Below are positions 42,033 to 52,434 of a DNA stretch of 64,000 nucleotides, piece by piece. A program made the translations under genes and the position numbers. Position 1 is the first letter of the stretch. The number at the start of each line of letters is the position of its first letter. The notes under the pieces are model-generated. The model ran no database searches. It was given only the letters and a program-made list of their open reading frames with translations, and was not told the DNA's origin. Origin of the DNA: Sporosarcina luteola (GTDB lineage: Bacteria > Bacillota > Bacilli > Bacillales_A > Planococcaceae); NCBI GenBank assembly GCA_014204635.1, contig JACHLS010000003.1:1-64000 (forward strand). The letters run 5' to 3'.

Positions 42033-45000
42033 TTAACCCTTCACCCCTTGTCCGATTTTCGCGTAGATGGCACGCCATTCTTCCAATTGTTCCGTGTCTT
42101 GCAACAAAGAACGTTCCGAGCGAATTTGCTCCAAGCTGCCTGCCAACAGATGTTGACGCAATCCTTCCGCCTCGGATTCGATCCAGCCCTCTGCCCACTG
42201 ATCCAATTTTTCCTTCTCATTCCCTAAATAAGAGGACGCATCGGTTTTGAGTGTTTCCTCTAAAGCGGCCCGCAATTTATCACGATCTCCTTTTTCAAAA
42301 AAGGCTTTTTGATTTTTAAAGTATTTGTTCACCGATTTGTATTTCTCTGAAGCTTCGAAAGGCGCTGTGAAAGTCAGCATGTTCGCTTCAGCCGGCTCAT
42401 AAGGAGACAAGCTGAGTGCTGCGTCTTTTTCCGTCAATTTCCGTTTCTCCACACGTTCCCGCTCATTCAGCTGTTTTTTCAAGAAATTCAACATGCGCAA
42501 GTTTGTTACTTTTAATTCTTGCGTTATATCAAAGCCCAGCATTTGCACTGTCTCTTCCAGTGCCAGCTTCAAAGCCCGATCAGTTGGATATTTCGCAAAG
42601 GTGGAGGGGCTGTATCCTTCTTTGAAAAAATCGCCAAAGCGCAAAAACACTCGTTGCAGTAAATAATAGATCAGTTCATTTAACTCATTGCGGGAAGCCC
42701 GCTCGATCACTTCGGTAAAGCCATCTGCAAATTGGATCCTGACTTCCTGCTCCAATTTGTCCAATTCCAACATACGCTCCGCTTTTCTCGATCGGTTCGT
42801 CTCAATACGTTCAATCAGGCTAGCCACACGCCCCACTGTTTTGGAGGTTTCCTCCTGCAATGCTTGGATCGCAATACCCCGCAAATCATGCTGGAGAAAA
42901 TGATGGAAATTTGTTTCGAATTCAGCCATCGCTTCATCCGCTTGTCCCGACATTTTGGACTCCAGTGCACGCAAACTGGAAATGCCATGGACCCTTGGGT
43001 GCCGGATGCCAAACGATGAAAGCTGCTCTGCAACATACGATTTAACAGCCTCGGCTTCTTCCTCGTTCGCTGCCAGATCGATCGCATTAACAACGAAGAA
43101 CATCTTATCGAGTTCGAAAGCGTCTTTCACACGTCCCAACTGAATGAGGAACTCGCGATCCGCTCTGGCAAATGCATGATTGTAATAGGTAATGAATAAG
43201 ATAGCATCCGCGTTTCGAATATATTCAAAGGCCACATCGGTATGGCGGGCATTTATGGAGTCTGCTCCCGGTGTGTCAACGAGCGTAATTCCCTCTCTAG
43301 TCAATGGACAATCATAATAAAAATCAATGGATTGGACAAAACAGCTGCGTTCCTCTTCCGCAACATAACGGGCGAACTCCCCTTCCGCAACAGTTACCGT
43401 GTTTCCAAGTGAATTGCGGAACGTCTCATATCCTCTAGCAAATGCCTTGATGAAGGTCTTATGGATATGCAAGCTTTCTTCAGGCAATTCCTTGGCCAGG
43501 ATGTCTTCCGTCTTTGAAAACGCATCATCCAAATCCTTTACAGGCGTATCCAATGCCTGAAAAGAAAATGAAATGTCCTCAAACATCTCTTGTTCTGACT
43601 TTAAGTGTACATCCGCCGTCCGGTTTAAGTTTATTTCGGTGACCGGGCGTATCCGATTGATTGCAGCAGTTGTCGGGTTAGGCGAGACAGGCAAAATGGC
43701 ATCTCCCATTAACGCATTCGAGAAGGAAGACTTCCCCGCACTGAATGCGCCGAATAACGCCACAGTAAATTCTTGTCCGTTCAAACGATCCGCTTTATGA
43801 CGCAAGTAAGAAACAGTTTCTGAAAAGCCGGGTATGGTTTCAACCGAATCAGCCACTTGAATGGCACGGCTGATCACTTGCCCGGCATCTGCTGCCACTT
43901 GTTCCTCAACAAGGGTATCCCCTTTCTCCTGTTCACTTGTTGAGGTCTCCGCAACTTTTCCCTCTTTTGTAAATTCAATCGGGCGCAGCTCTTCCGGTTG
44001 AGTCCAATCATTCAACAGCGAATCGGCCGCCTTTAACATCGGAGCTGAAGGGGAATCGAGTTCCTCATCTAAATGATGTAATGCCTCCTGTAATTTATGG
44101 ACTTCACGGATCGCCGCCACTTTCTCATCTAAAACCCGAATCGAATGCATCATGGATTCAGACGTTTCATTTCCTCTCGAGGAAGCGAGCGTTGCCATCT
44201 CGTTTTTCCACCCTTCCGTCATTTTACGAAATGCGGAGTAGATGGCTGCCTTTAACTGTTCCGTTACATTAAGGACCGTTTCCCCGGTGACCACATCCGT
44301 CGCAATGAGCTGCGCATCTATTTCCTCAATCGGCAAGTGGAAATCCATTGTATCGATTTCAATTGACCGCTCATCATTCAATAGCCCCGTCTCTTTCAGA
44401 GATTTCTTCATCAAGGCCTTCAAGTGGACCCCGATTTGCGGTTGAACAAGCGTTTCCAGATTTTCAAAGAACACTTCCTTGCGTCGCGCTTTTTCTTCTG
44501 CGGTCTTCTTCGCTCCGAATAACAGCCCTACTTTAAAACGGGAAGATTTGGATTCCAAATAGGACTTCAACAGCTCTCTTGTTTCAAATGGGGTAATCGC
44601 TGCACTTTCCAGCAACTTCTTACGTTCCACTTCAAAATTGGCAGCGAATTCATCGCCCGACAAAAGATGCAATTCCTTTTCTTGTTCTCTCATTTCGCGT
44701 TCCAGTTCCTGAAGTTGGTCCCATTCATCGTTTCGTACTATATCTTGATATGTTTCTTTCCGATCTTCCATCTCCTCGTTCAGGAATTGGACATGTTCAT
44801 CCATTAACTTGCGAAGCGCATGATCTGCATTCTCCGCCATCCGTTCTTGACGGTTTTCGATAGATCCTCTTATGATTTCCTGCACTTTCGGAAAATCATT
44901 GTCTGCCAGATCCTGAGCCCGCAATGATGTATAAAAGATTCCTTTCGGTTTCACGCCCCACAATGCGAAGGAATCCTCCACAGATTTTTTGAAGGCAGCG

Positions 45001-45629
45001 AAAGGCAGCTCAGTCTCCCGATGTTTATCAATTTGATTAATGATCAGATACATATTTTCGTTGTATTTCAGCAGCTCTTTTGTAAATGTGAAATTCAGTT
45101 CAGATTGGACATGATTATAGTCCATCGTGTAAAAGACAAGGTCAGCAAGATGCAGTGCTGAATCCGTCGACAGCTTATGTGCATCGTCTGTCGAATCGAC
45201 ACCGGGTGTATCCATGACTGTAATTCCTTTTGGCAACCGGGAGCCGGTATACCCGATTTCTACTAGTGCAACTGAGCGGCCGTCTTTGCTAAATGATTTA
45301 ATCGCTTCCGCAAAATGTTGACCTTCATATAAATAAGCCGTTCCATCCGTTTGATGGATAATGGCATGGTCAGCATCTGCTTTGCTGACTTTTACTATGT
45401 TCGCGCTCGTTGGTATTGGGCCGGACGGCAACAAATCGCTGCCGACCAGAGCATTGATCATGGAAGACTTCCCTGCTGAGAAATGGCCGGCGAAGCCAAT
45501 CGTGAATTCTCCTTTACTTAACTTATGAGCCAAGAGCTTGGCTTTCTTAAATCTTTCCTCATCTTCATCTCGTTTAAATATCTCTCCGTATAACGCGGTT
45601 TGTTGTATGTATTTATTCATCTGTGACAT
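42033..45629 (-). CDS. dynA: Double dynamin-like GTPase DynA
   Basis: 1198 residues, like the roughly 1193-residue B. subtilis DynA (YpbR). Two dynamin GTPase modules are fused: G1 GHFSAGKSS (about 46-54) with DTPGVDS, and a second G1 GAFSAGKSS (about 625-633) with DTPGADS. Each is followed by long helical stalk regions with many Glu/Lys/Arg. DynA tethers and fuses membranes and helps protect against membrane-active agents and phage release damage. Start ATG 45629 is behind AGGAAGGATCG. Nothing truncated was seen. Confidence 0.95.
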   Translation of the reverse strand: MSQMNKYIQQTALYGEIFKRDEDEERFKKAKLLAHKLSKGEFTIGFAGHFSAGKSSMINALVGSDLLPSGPIPTSANIVKVSKADADHAIIHQTDGTAYLYEGQHFAEAIKSFSKDGRSVALVEIGYTGSRLPKGITVMDTPGVDSTDDAHKLSTDSALHLADLVFYTMDYNHVQSELNFTFTKELLKYNENMYLIINQIDKHRETELPFAAFKKSVEDSFALWGVKPKGIFYTSLRAQDLADNDFPKVQEIIRGSIENRQERMAENADHALRKLMDEHVQFLNEEMEDRKETYQDIVRNDEWDQLQELEREMREQEKELHLLSGDEFAANFEVERKKLLESAAITPFETRELLKSYLESKSSRFKVGLLFGAKKTAEEKARRKEVFFENLETLVQPQIGVHLKALMKKSLKETGLLNDERSIEIDTMDFHLPIEEIDAQLIATDVVTGETVLNVTEQLKAAIYSAFRKMTEGWKNEMATLASSRGNETSESMMHSIRVLDEKVAAIREVHKLQEALHHLDEELDSPSAPMLKAADSLLNDWTQPEELRPIEFTKEGKVAETSTSEQEKGDTLVEEQVAADAGQVISRAIQVADSVETIPGFSETVSYLRHKADRLNGQEFTVALFGAFSAGKSSFSNALMGDAILPVSPNPTTAAINRIRPVTEINLNRTADVHLKSEQEMFEDISFSFQALDTPVKDLDDAFSKTEDILAKELPEESLHIHKTFIKAFARGYETFRNSLGNTVTVAEGEFARYVAEEERSCFVQSIDFYYDCPLTREGITLVDTPGADSINARHTDVAFEYIRNADAILFITYYNHAFARADREFLIQLGRVKDAFELDKMFFVVNAIDLAANEEEAEAVKSYVAEQLSSFGIRHPRVHGISSLRALESKMSGQADEAMAEFETNFHHFLQHDLRGIAIQALQEETSKTVGRVASLIERIETNRSRKAERMLELDKLEQEVRIQFADGFTEVIERASRNELNELIYYLLQRVFLRFGDFFKEGYSPSTFAKYPTDRALKLALEETVQMLGFDITQELKVTNLRMLNFLKKQLNERERVEKRKLTEKDAALSLSPYEPAEANMLTFTAPFEASEKYKSVNKYFKNQKAFFEKGDRDKLRAALEETLKTDASSYLGNEKEKLDQWAEGWIESEAEGLRQHLLAGSLEQIRSERSLLQDTEQLEEWRAIYAKIGQGVKG

Positions 45630-45834
45630 TTTTATTTCGATCCTTCCTTAAAGTCTCTTCCTATCATACCATTTTTCTACGGATTGACGATTTTTCAGAA
45701 GACTCCGGCGAAACAGCTCATCTCTTGCCTTTCAGCCAGAAATTATCTGTAAGTTTGAAAAATGTACTATACATCTGCGTCGATTATGGTATTATTGCAC
45801 TATACATATACCGAAGTGAGAGGTAGGAAATTTT

Positions 45835-46290
45835 ATGGATACAGCAAGCGATATTCACATGATTCTGAACGGCACTATTTCATCTTTGACTAATGTATTG
45901 CCGATGAAATTTGATGTTCTGGCTCCAGCGATGACCGTTCCACCGTATGAACAGAAAGAACTAAGCGTCCTAATCGGCTTAATCGGAGCCGTTAAAGGGC
46001 GTTTGATTCTCGACACTTCTTCTGACGTCATCGGCTCGATTGGACAATCAATGTTCGGCATGATGATCGAAGGCGAAATGATTGAATCCTTTACAGGCGA
46101 ACTGGGAAACATGATTGCGGGCAACTTGTGTACGGCTCTTGAAAAAGATGATTACATCATCGATATTTCCACGCCGACAGTGATGCGTGGTGAAACCAAA
46201 TTTTACGGCTTTAAACACGCATTCAAGCTGCCCGTCCGATTTGAAGACGATTCCATGCTCCATGTAATTTTGACAGTCGATAGCGAATAG
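45835..46290 (+). CDS. CheX-like chemotaxis phosphatase
   Basis: 151 residues matching the CheC/CheX/FliY superfamily. The central helix carries ESFTGELGNMIAGN, with the conserved E-x3-N pattern (E then N) that dephosphorylates CheY-P. The second repeat is degenerate. It may modulate a chemotaxis or other response-regulator pathway; no other chemotaxis gene is in the window. ATG 45835 follows GAGAGGTAGGAAATTTT. It converges with the helicase gene. Confidence 0.88.
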   Translation: MDTASDIHMILNGTISSLTNVLPMKFDVLAPAMTVPPYEQKELSVLIGLIGAVKGRLILDTSSDVIGSIGQSMFGMMIEGEMIESFTGELGNMIAGNLCTALEKDDYIIDISTPTVMRGETKFYGFKHAFKLPVRFEDDSMLHVILTVDSE

Positions 46291-46342
46291 AAAAAATGCT
46301 GGCCTGCTATCATTAGGTTTGATAGACAGGACAGCATTTTTT
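46291..46342. terminator. Bidirectional terminator between cheX-like and ypvA genes
   Basis: AAAAAATGCTG/CAGCATTTTTT outer arms with inner CCTG/CAGG and TATCA/TGATA pairs; T-runs on both strands. Confidence 0.9.
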
Positions 46343-48251
46343 ACGCTGGGCACAATTCAATTTTGACGGGCAGCACATTGCTGATTTCATCCAGCAAAGG
46401 CATTTGCTCATTCTCAATAAACAGATGAACCGTTCCGGAATCCGCAGACGTTCGAATCAGACGTCCGGCACCTTGCCGCAATCTCAACAGCATGAACGGC
46501 AGGTCAACTTCCTTAAACGGCTCCTCCGCATGTTGCCTTCTTGCATCAAACAACGGATCCGATGGCGGGAAAGGCAAATCGTAAATGATGACACGTGTTA
46601 AAGCGTCACCAGGAATATCAAGTCCTTCCCATAAATGATAGGAACACAAAACGCCAATCCGTTTTTGTTGAAAATCTTGAACCATGGATGACAGCTCCCG
46701 ATCACCTTCAAATGCTATCAAGTCCTGATAGGATGCCGGCAGTTCTTTCCTGAATTGCAGCATGGACTGTTCAGAGTCGAATAAGATGAGGGTTTGTTCA
46801 GCAACATCAAGCAGTGTCATGGCGGTTTCCGCTTTAGTCTCGGCTGTTACTTCCGTCGCAAAAATTTTCATCGCTTCCTCGTAATCAAAAGGTGATTCGA
46901 CGGAGAAAGATAGAAAATCCTCAATCCCTAAACTATCCAATACATACGTGAAATCTTGACCAACAGATAATGTCGCTGAAGAAAATACCATCGGAATCGG
47001 CGAACTGAACAGACTCTCCCGCAAAATGTCTGTCACGAGACGCGGCATAATGACAAGTGTCGGCTCGCCATTTCGATCCTCCATCCAATCTACAGCATCA
47101 CTTTCTCCGGTGAACAAGCCCATAGAATAGATATATTGCTCTAAGTATTCCTCTACCATTTTGAGGTCATATTCAGGAATGACATAGAGCTCCCCTTCAA
47201 AGACGAATTCTTCAAGCAAACTGTTGGAAATGGCGATCGCCTCTTTTCCTGTTTGCAGCAAACTCTCCGCTTTGGTAATCTTTTTACGCTCAGTGTCGGA
47301 AGAAGCATACTGCTCTAATAGATGAAAGAAATCTTCATGTGTGGAAAAGAGCCTTTCCATCAACTGAAGCGTCTCCTCCCTGATGCCGTCCACCATAATA
47401 CGTTCCAACAAGGAAAGCAGCGTGCTTTTTTGCACTTCGTACGTAAGTGCCCGCTGTGCGGAGTATTCCAACAGATGCCCTTCATCGAACACAACCATCG
47501 ACACTTCAGGCAGCAGCGGAAGCTGTCCCTGGCGTTTGCGGGATTCTTTTGTCCAAATATGCTCCATGAAAAAGTCATGCGAGCATATGATCAGATCGGT
47601 AGCTTCCCGGTAATGGTTTCGATGAATAATTTGGCCGCAGCGATTCCGCATATCACAGGCTTCGCATTGCTGGGTCGGGTGAAAATTGATGGTGCTCCAT
47701 TGCGCGTCATCCAATTCCGGGAAGGAAGACCGTTCTCCGTATGGCTGGACCGATTGCAAGGATGCATTGCCTCGGACAAATGGAGGCAAGCTTTCATCCA
47801 CTTCGTCCGGATAGTCTTCCATCGACGTATTCACGGTTTCATCCAATCGTTTTAAACACAAATATTGATCGCGCGCTTTTGCGAGTCGGACATCAATCTC
47901 AACTTGCAGGGCATCACTGATTTTACGGATATCCCCTTCCTCTTTGACGAGTTGGTCAATCAACGTTTCGTCCGCACAGGAAATAAGCGCCGGCTTTCCA
48001 GTATAGCGAGCATAGGCAAGAGCAGGAAGCAAATAGGCAATCGTCTTTCCTGTTCCAACGCCCGCTTCGGCAAGAAGCACTTTTTTCCCTTTCAACGCTT
48101 GCTCAATCTGAAACGCCATATAAATCTGTTCGTCCCGGCATTCGAACCCTTTCTCTGTCAATTCGTCGTAAAGAACGTCACCCATCCAGTCGTTCAACGA
48201 CTCATAAAATGATTTATCTTTTGTTAATGAAAACGGTATTTTCCGATTCAT
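46341..48251 (-). CDS. ypvA: DinG-type ATP-dependent DNA helicase (YpvA)
   Basis: 636 residues from ATG 48251 behind AAAGGGGAAATCG. Superfamily 2 XPD/DinG motifs: Walker A AGVGTGKT (about 63-70), DEGH box (VFDEGHLL, about 258-265), and C-terminal LLRLRQGAGRLIR. Cysteines in QYLCLK and CEACDMRNRC fit the iron-sulfur cluster that DinG-type helicases use. It unwinds DNA 5'-to-3' in repair or replication restart. Same neighbourhood as in B. subtilis. Confidence 0.9.
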   Translation of the reverse strand: MNRKIPFSLTKDKSFYESLNDWMGDVLYDELTEKGFECRDEQIYMAFQIEQALKGKKVLLAEAGVGTGKTIAYLLPALAYARYTGKPALISCADETLIDQLVKEEGDIRKISDALQVEIDVRLAKARDQYLCLKRLDETVNTSMEDYPDEVDESLPPFVRGNASLQSVQPYGERSSFPELDDAQWSTINFHPTQQCEACDMRNRCGQIIHRNHYREATDLIICSHDFFMEHIWTKESRKRQGQLPLLPEVSMVVFDEGHLLEYSAQRALTYEVQKSTLLSLLERIMVDGIREETLQLMERLFSTHEDFFHLLEQYASSDTERKKITKAESLLQTGKEAIAISNSLLEEFVFEGELYVIPEYDLKMVEEYLEQYIYSMGLFTGESDAVDWMEDRNGEPTLVIMPRLVTDILRESLFSSPIPMVFSSATLSVGQDFTYVLDSLGIEDFLSFSVESPFDYEEAMKIFATEVTAETKAETAMTLLDVAEQTLILFDSEQSMLQFRKELPASYQDLIAFEGDRELSSMVQDFQQKRIGVLCSYHLWEGLDIPGDALTRVIIYDLPFPPSDPLFDARRQHAEEPFKEVDLPFMLLRLRQGAGRLIRTSADSGTVHLFIENEQMPLLDEISNVLPVKIELCPA

Positions 48252-48314
48252 ACGATTTCCCCTTTCCGTGTACAAGGAAAAGGAAGAGGCACAGCCCCTT
48301 CCAGACATGTTTCT

Positions 48315-49442
48315 TTATTGGCGTTGACCCCAATATTGATAAAAATCAGTACGGATAAAGCCGTTGAACAGCTTCCGTTTTTTTGTCGCCTTCTTGCCAT
48401 ACATTTCTTCGAAGTTTTCGAGTGAAGACAGCATATAGACGGACCAGGAAGGATACCGTTCCATTATATGACCGACGATGCGCGCCAATTCTTCCGCTTC
48501 CTCAATTTCCCCAAGGCGCTCTCCATATGGAGGGTTCCCTACAAGAACGCCATTCAGTCCTTCCACTTCCAAATCCTTCACATCACGGTGTTTCCAGTCG
48601 ATCAAGTCCATGAAGCCGGCCTCCATCGCATTTTGCTGTGCGATTTTAATCATTTTCGGGTCATAATCCGAGCCGGTGATGGAAAGAGGTTGATCATACT
48701 TGGCCACGTCTTCCGCTTCTTCCTTAATACGGTCCCAGATAACAGGATCAATCCACGGCCATTGTTCACTGCTGAATTCCCGGTTATACCCTGGAGCGAT
48801 CTGTTGTCCGATCATGGCAGCTTCAATGGCAATTGTACCTGAACCGCAAAACGGGTCGACAAACGGCCGATCTGGATTCCAGCGTGTCAGCTTCACAAGA
48901 GCTGCGGCCATTGTCTCTTTCAAAGGAGCATCGCCCTGTCCAACCCGGTATCCGCGCTTATGAAGTCCCGCACCACTCGCATCGATGGTAATAGTCACTT
49001 TGTCTTTCAATATGGAAACTTCCAGTTTAAAGAGTGGACCTGATTCATCAAGAAATCCGATACGCTTGTAAGCCAGTTTCAACCGTTCCACGATCGCTTT
49101 TTTTACAATGGCTTGACAGTCAGGCACACTGTACAACGTCGATTTGACGGACTTCCCTGCTACTGGAAAAGCTGCATCCACGGGAAGGAACTGCTCCCAA
49201 GCAATTGACTTCGTTTTCTCAAATAATTCATCGAACGTAGTGGCCGTAAACTCACCGGCAATCACACGAACCCGGTCAGCAACCCGCAGCCACATATTCG
49301 TCTTGGCAATCGCAGTGGCATCGCCGGAAAAATAAATTTTCCCATTTTCTGTTTTCGTATCATATCCAAGCGCCTTCACTTCATCAGCTACAATCGATTC
49401 AAGCCCCATCGCAGAAGTGGCGACAAGATTATATAGTGTCAT
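48315..49442 (-). CDS. ypsC: THUMP-domain RNA methyltransferase (YpsC, RlmL-like)
   Basis: 375 residues. An N-terminal THUMP domain (about 55-155) precedes a Rossmann methyltransferase with FVDPFCGSGTIAIEA (about 193-207) and the amino-methyltransferase motif NPPYGERLG (about 301-309). This is the RlmL/YpsC group that methylates guanosine N2 in 23S rRNA. Located downstream of rnpB as in B. subtilis. Start ATG 49442. Confidence 0.92.
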   Translation of the reverse strand: MTLYNLVATSAMGLESIVADEVKALGYDTKTENGKIYFSGDATAIAKTNMWLRVADRVRVIAGEFTATTFDELFEKTKSIAWEQFLPVDAAFPVAGKSVKSTLYSVPDCQAIVKKAIVERLKLAYKRIGFLDESGPLFKLEVSILKDKVTITIDASGAGLHKRGYRVGQGDAPLKETMAAALVKLTRWNPDRPFVDPFCGSGTIAIEAAMIGQQIAPGYNREFSSEQWPWIDPVIWDRIKEEAEDVAKYDQPLSITGSDYDPKMIKIAQQNAMEAGFMDLIDWKHRDVKDLEVEGLNGVLVGNPPYGERLGEIEEAEELARIVGHIMERYPSWSVYMLSSLENFEEMYGKKATKKRKLFNGFIRTDFYQYWGQRQ

Positions 49443-49614
49443 TCAAGTTCAGCTCCCATTCGCGACGTCTGAGCGTCTTCGTCATTATTATACACGCTAC
49501 GCCAAATATCTAGTATAGCATGTCCGGGAATATGTATTGCCAACGATATCATCCATTTGACTAAATGTTTCAGCAAGGAAAAGGTCTTGGAAGAAAGTTA
49601 ATGCCATACAACAT

Positions 49615-49643
49615 GAAAATGCCCTCCAAGTACAGGAGAGCAT
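49615..49643 (-). terminator. Terminator of rnpB
   Basis: ATGCTCTCC/GGAGGGCAT stem (one G-T pair) followed on the minus strand by TTTTC, just after the RNase P RNA 3' end. Confidence 0.75.
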
Positions 49644-49659
49644 TGAGTATACAACTAAT

Positions 49660-50067
49660 CCCATAGAATATCCGATAAGCCATGTTTTGTTCCCGCGTAC
49701 TCAAACGGCTCGCGCCTCGTACTTAGGGTGGTAATCATCTATCTACAGACTTGGTCTGTCCCTTCGTCCGTTCAATTCCTTCCGAAGAGCGCCCCTACCA
49801 TAATTTGGGTTTCTCACTCGCGGGGTTTACCTCGTTCCACCCGGCCTGTTTCCAAGCCGGCTACGTCACTGTGGCACTTTTCAGGGAATGTCATCCATAT
49901 TCACAAAGGAACGTAGGATTTCTTCCCGCCGTCAACGTATGAAAATACGCTGCCCCGGCTTATTTTTTCGCCGAGCACGAACACTACGGTCATCTCAGAA
50001 CCGTGTGAGCATGGACTTTCCTCTACAACAACAGTTGCAGCGATTACCTGAATTCTTCATATGGTAT
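49660..50067 (-). ncRNA. rnpB: RNase P RNA, type B
   Basis: Minus-strand sequence of about 405 nt closely follows B. subtilis rnpB. It shows GGTAATCGCTGCA, GAGGAAAGTCCATGCTC, GGAACAAAACATGGCTTA at the 3' end, the AGATGACCGTAGTGTTCGTG block and GTAGATAGATGATTACC. Pairing of the 5' CCATATGAAGAAT and 3' ATATTCTATGG gives helix P1. It forms the catalytic core that trims tRNA 5' ends together with RnpA. Between gpsB and ypsC, the classical position. Exact ends are estimated. Confidence 0.96.
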
Positions 50068-50127
50068 TGTTAGTATACTTCATTTTTCATTTGTTTTCAA
50101 TGTCATTGTCTGGGAAGTCCCATTACA

Positions 50128-50424
50128 TTATTCGTGATCATATAATTTGCTGCCAAATACATGCTTCTCCAAGTTGGAGATACGCTTAAGGATATCAAAA
50201 TTTGTCGTCCCCGTATTTTGTGGGGCAGGCCGTTTATGCTGCGATGCCAATTCTTCTTTTAGCCTCTCATTTTCCACACGCAATTCGGAAATTGTTTTTT
50301 TGAACGCTTCATAGTCTTGTATCACTTGATCCAGGAATAAATCAACTTCTTCCTGATTATAACCACGCATTCCTGTCTTGAATTCTTTTTCAAGAATCGT
50401 TTTGGAATCCAATTTAATTTCCAT
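50128..50424 (-). CDS. gpsB: Cell division regulator GpsB
   Basis: 98 residues from ATG 50424 after GAAGGGCG. The DivIVA-like N-terminal domain has [23 protein letters not shown] (about 13-35), followed by a coiled coil ([22 protein letters not shown]) and a C-terminal trimerisation segment ([16 protein letters not shown]). GpsB shuttles PBP1 between septum and side wall; its partner PBP1A is encoded 7.5 kb away in this window. Adjacent to rnpB as expected. Confidence 0.95.
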   Translation of the reverse strand: MEIKLDSKTILEKEFKTGMRGYNQEEVDLFLDQVIQDYEAFKKTISELRVENERLKEELASQHKRPAPQNTGTTNFDILKRISNLEKHVFGSKLYDHE

Positions 50425-50523
50425 GCGACGACGCCCTTCCATTCATGATTACATACGGACATTATAGCATAATTTGTACATTGATGTCCTTAGAAGAAAT
50501 AACAATTGTCCGTATTTTGTCGG

Positions 50524-51789
50524 TTATTGCGCTTGCCCGGGAAATATTTTTCCGAGCAATCTTATTTCCCTTTTCCCGAACTTCTCTTTCATGCGTTCGC
50601 GAAAGCGCCTGGCGAGCTCAGGGTCTTTGTTTAACAATACTTGAGCACGTTCGGTACTGGCCAGCGCTCTCTCTAAATCTCTGACTCGGTGTTCAAATAA
50701 TTTCGCCATTTCCTCAAGCGCGATGATACGTTCCCGGCCTCGAAGATGCTCGGATGCGACTTCGAATGCATTTATGGATTCTTCGTAATGACCATCTCGC
50801 TTAAGTGCGAATCCAAAATGATAATGGGCTACCGGATGGCTCAGCCCATGTTCGGCTATGACGCGCTCAAGAAAATCGCGGCTTCGGCCGAACGACTTCA
50901 AGTCGGCGTACCACTTCCCAATATTCGTCGCGGAAATTGCGCTTTCGGAACGGGATTCCTGAAGCAATAGGTCGGTTGAGCGGATATAAAGCGTAACGAG
51001 CGAGAGTATATCCCATTCATTATGGGCGAGCACTTTCATTAACAACTCGGCATTTCCGCTTTTCACCGCATCCTGATAAATGATTGGCGCCATATGTCCC
51101 GGGATATCACCATCCCGGAAAAACCCGAGTTGAGTCTGCTCGATCCTTGTCAGTTTGAATGAATCCAACTCATCTTTCCAAATACGCCTGGAGCCGTGCA
51201 GCAGATCAATAGAGTCGTGCTTTACAAGCGGCGGAAGACATGCCCGGTTCATCGTCCATCTTGTCTCGACTTGCGGCATGTCAAAACTTTTCCCATTGTA
51301 CATGACAAGCGAAAGCTGTTGATCCCAGAGCCGGGAGGCATAAAGGAAGGCCGCCTCATGATCTGGATTTGGCAGGACGTACTGCGTTAAACGGAACCCG
51401 TCATCCGTTTCCTCCATAAAGCCAAGAAGGAAAATAAGTGTCCCGGCCCCTTTCAACCCCGTCGTTTCGGTATCGAAAAAAACGATCGGTTTTAAAGGAT
51501 CAGGGCAAAGAGGATGATTCGCACTCTCCGTTTCCCATTGCTCCATCGTTTGCCGCAAGTCGGACAGCCTGTAACTGCCGTGCAAATGGTGGGCTCCATA
51601 GGTGACAACACGTTTATAGACGATCCCGAGGTCATTTTGTTCTTTCTCAAGCCCTGCAGAAAGCCATTGTTCTTCGTAAGTAGGCGCTGGAGGTATATGG
51701 CGTTTTGGCTGCTCAGGAGTTTCTTTTATAACCGCTTCTTTCTTCTTCAACAGCTTCTTCATTTGCATCAGCTTTTGTTCGTATGACAT
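50524..51789 (-). CDS. mrfB: DEDD exonuclease MrfB (YprB)
   Basis: 421 residues. The 3'-5' exonuclease domain has FFDTETTGL (D-x-E, about 108-116), NGKSFDMPQ (about 169-177), the KHDSIDLLH block and AHNEWDILSL (about 258-267), completing the DEDD set. A C-terminal TPR-like helical region follows (ARDLERALAS, VASEHLRGRERI). B. subtilis MrfB acts with helicase MrfA in mitomycin C lesion repair. Here mrfA is not adjacent: a 2.7-kb islet lies between. Confidence 0.9.
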   Translation of the reverse strand: MSYEQKLMQMKKLLKKKEAVIKETPEQPKRHIPPAPTYEEQWLSAGLEKEQNDLGIVYKRVVTYGAHHLHGSYRLSDLRQTMEQWETESANHPLCPDPLKPIVFFDTETTGLKGAGTLIFLLGFMEETDDGFRLTQYVLPNPDHEAAFLYASRLWDQQLSLVMYNGKSFDMPQVETRWTMNRACLPPLVKHDSIDLLHGSRRIWKDELDSFKLTRIEQTQLGFFRDGDIPGHMAPIIYQDAVKSGNAELLMKVLAHNEWDILSLVTLYIRSTDLLLQESRSESAISATNIGKWYADLKSFGRSRDFLERVIAEHGLSHPVAHYHFGFALKRDGHYEESINAFEVASEHLRGRERIIALEEMAKLFEHRVRDLERALASTERAQVLLNKDPELARRFRERMKEKFGKREIRLLGKIFPGQAQ

Positions 51790-52314
51790 CCATCCGCCCT
51801 CCCGGTTATCCCATTATCTTGAGAGCTGCAATGGAAAGGAACTCTATATCGTATGAAGGATTGTAGACAATTAATAGTACCACCTCATTGATATGCTCAA
51901 TTTGCAAGGAACATTATCATTCATTATAGAGGAGAGGGAGGGAGGAGACAAATCAATTGGAGTGACTAAGCGGCTAGAAAAGCAAGTCTCTGTTTTTATT
52001 CATGACTTTTATTTTCATAGGAAAAGAAATGAATTGAAGTAAATAGAAAGGGGTCTATACCAAACAGCAGACTTTTCTTTGTTAAGCGAAATAGCAACGA
52101 GTTAATCATTTCTCTGAAGGTTTGTATAAAACCCACCTATTATCCCAGCCTTAATATACATACGAATGGAAATGAATAAGAATATGCAATATAATAAGAA
52201 TGATTGGAATAGTAATTATTCCAAAAGACTAAACTAAAAAGGACCACCGTATGCTGCGAACATCAGATGGTCTGTAATAGCAGGTTCCCTCAATTGGATA
52301 AGCTCGGAATTACA
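51790..52314. other. Start of islet between mrfB and mrfA, no gene seen
   Basis: About 520 AT-rich bases without a supportable gene. It would contain the mrfB promoter and the promoter of any plus-strand antisense RNA ending at 52362; I cannot place either with confidence. Confidence 0.4.
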
Positions 52315-52362
52315 AATAATCCATCCAGTATGAGCTCTACACTCAAGATTGGATTATTTTTT
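52315..52362 (+). terminator. Terminator overlapping the end of the small hydrophobic gene
   Basis: Perfect 9-bp stem AATAATCCA/TGGATTATT followed on the plus strand by TTTTTTA. It overlaps the stop codon of the minus-strand 26-residue peptide, as expected for convergent toxin mRNA and antisense RNA. Confidence 0.7.
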
Positions 52363-52434
52363 ATTGTGGATGGACAATATAGCCCCAATCAATGCCGCCA
52401 ATGTAAACAAAAGACTTAATGCACATGCGACCAT
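52354..52434 (-). CDS. Candidate type I toxin-like hydrophobic peptide
   Basis: A 26-residue peptide with one membrane helix (ACALSLLFTLAALIGAILSI) and a short basic end (HNKK). Upstream, TCCCT and AGGGA pair in a hairpin that hides the AGGGAG ribosome binding site, a known feature of type I toxin mRNAs. The site directly abuts ATG 52434, so the start is uncertain (ATG 52426 in another frame has better spacing but gives a non-hydrophobic peptide). Resembles small holin-like toxins; no toxicity is demonstrated. Confidence 0.4.
   Translation of the reverse strand: MVACALSLLFTLAALIGAILSIHNKK

Noticed and set aside
49728..50073. Short plus-strand frames
   Set aside because: They lie antisense within the RNase P RNA gene.
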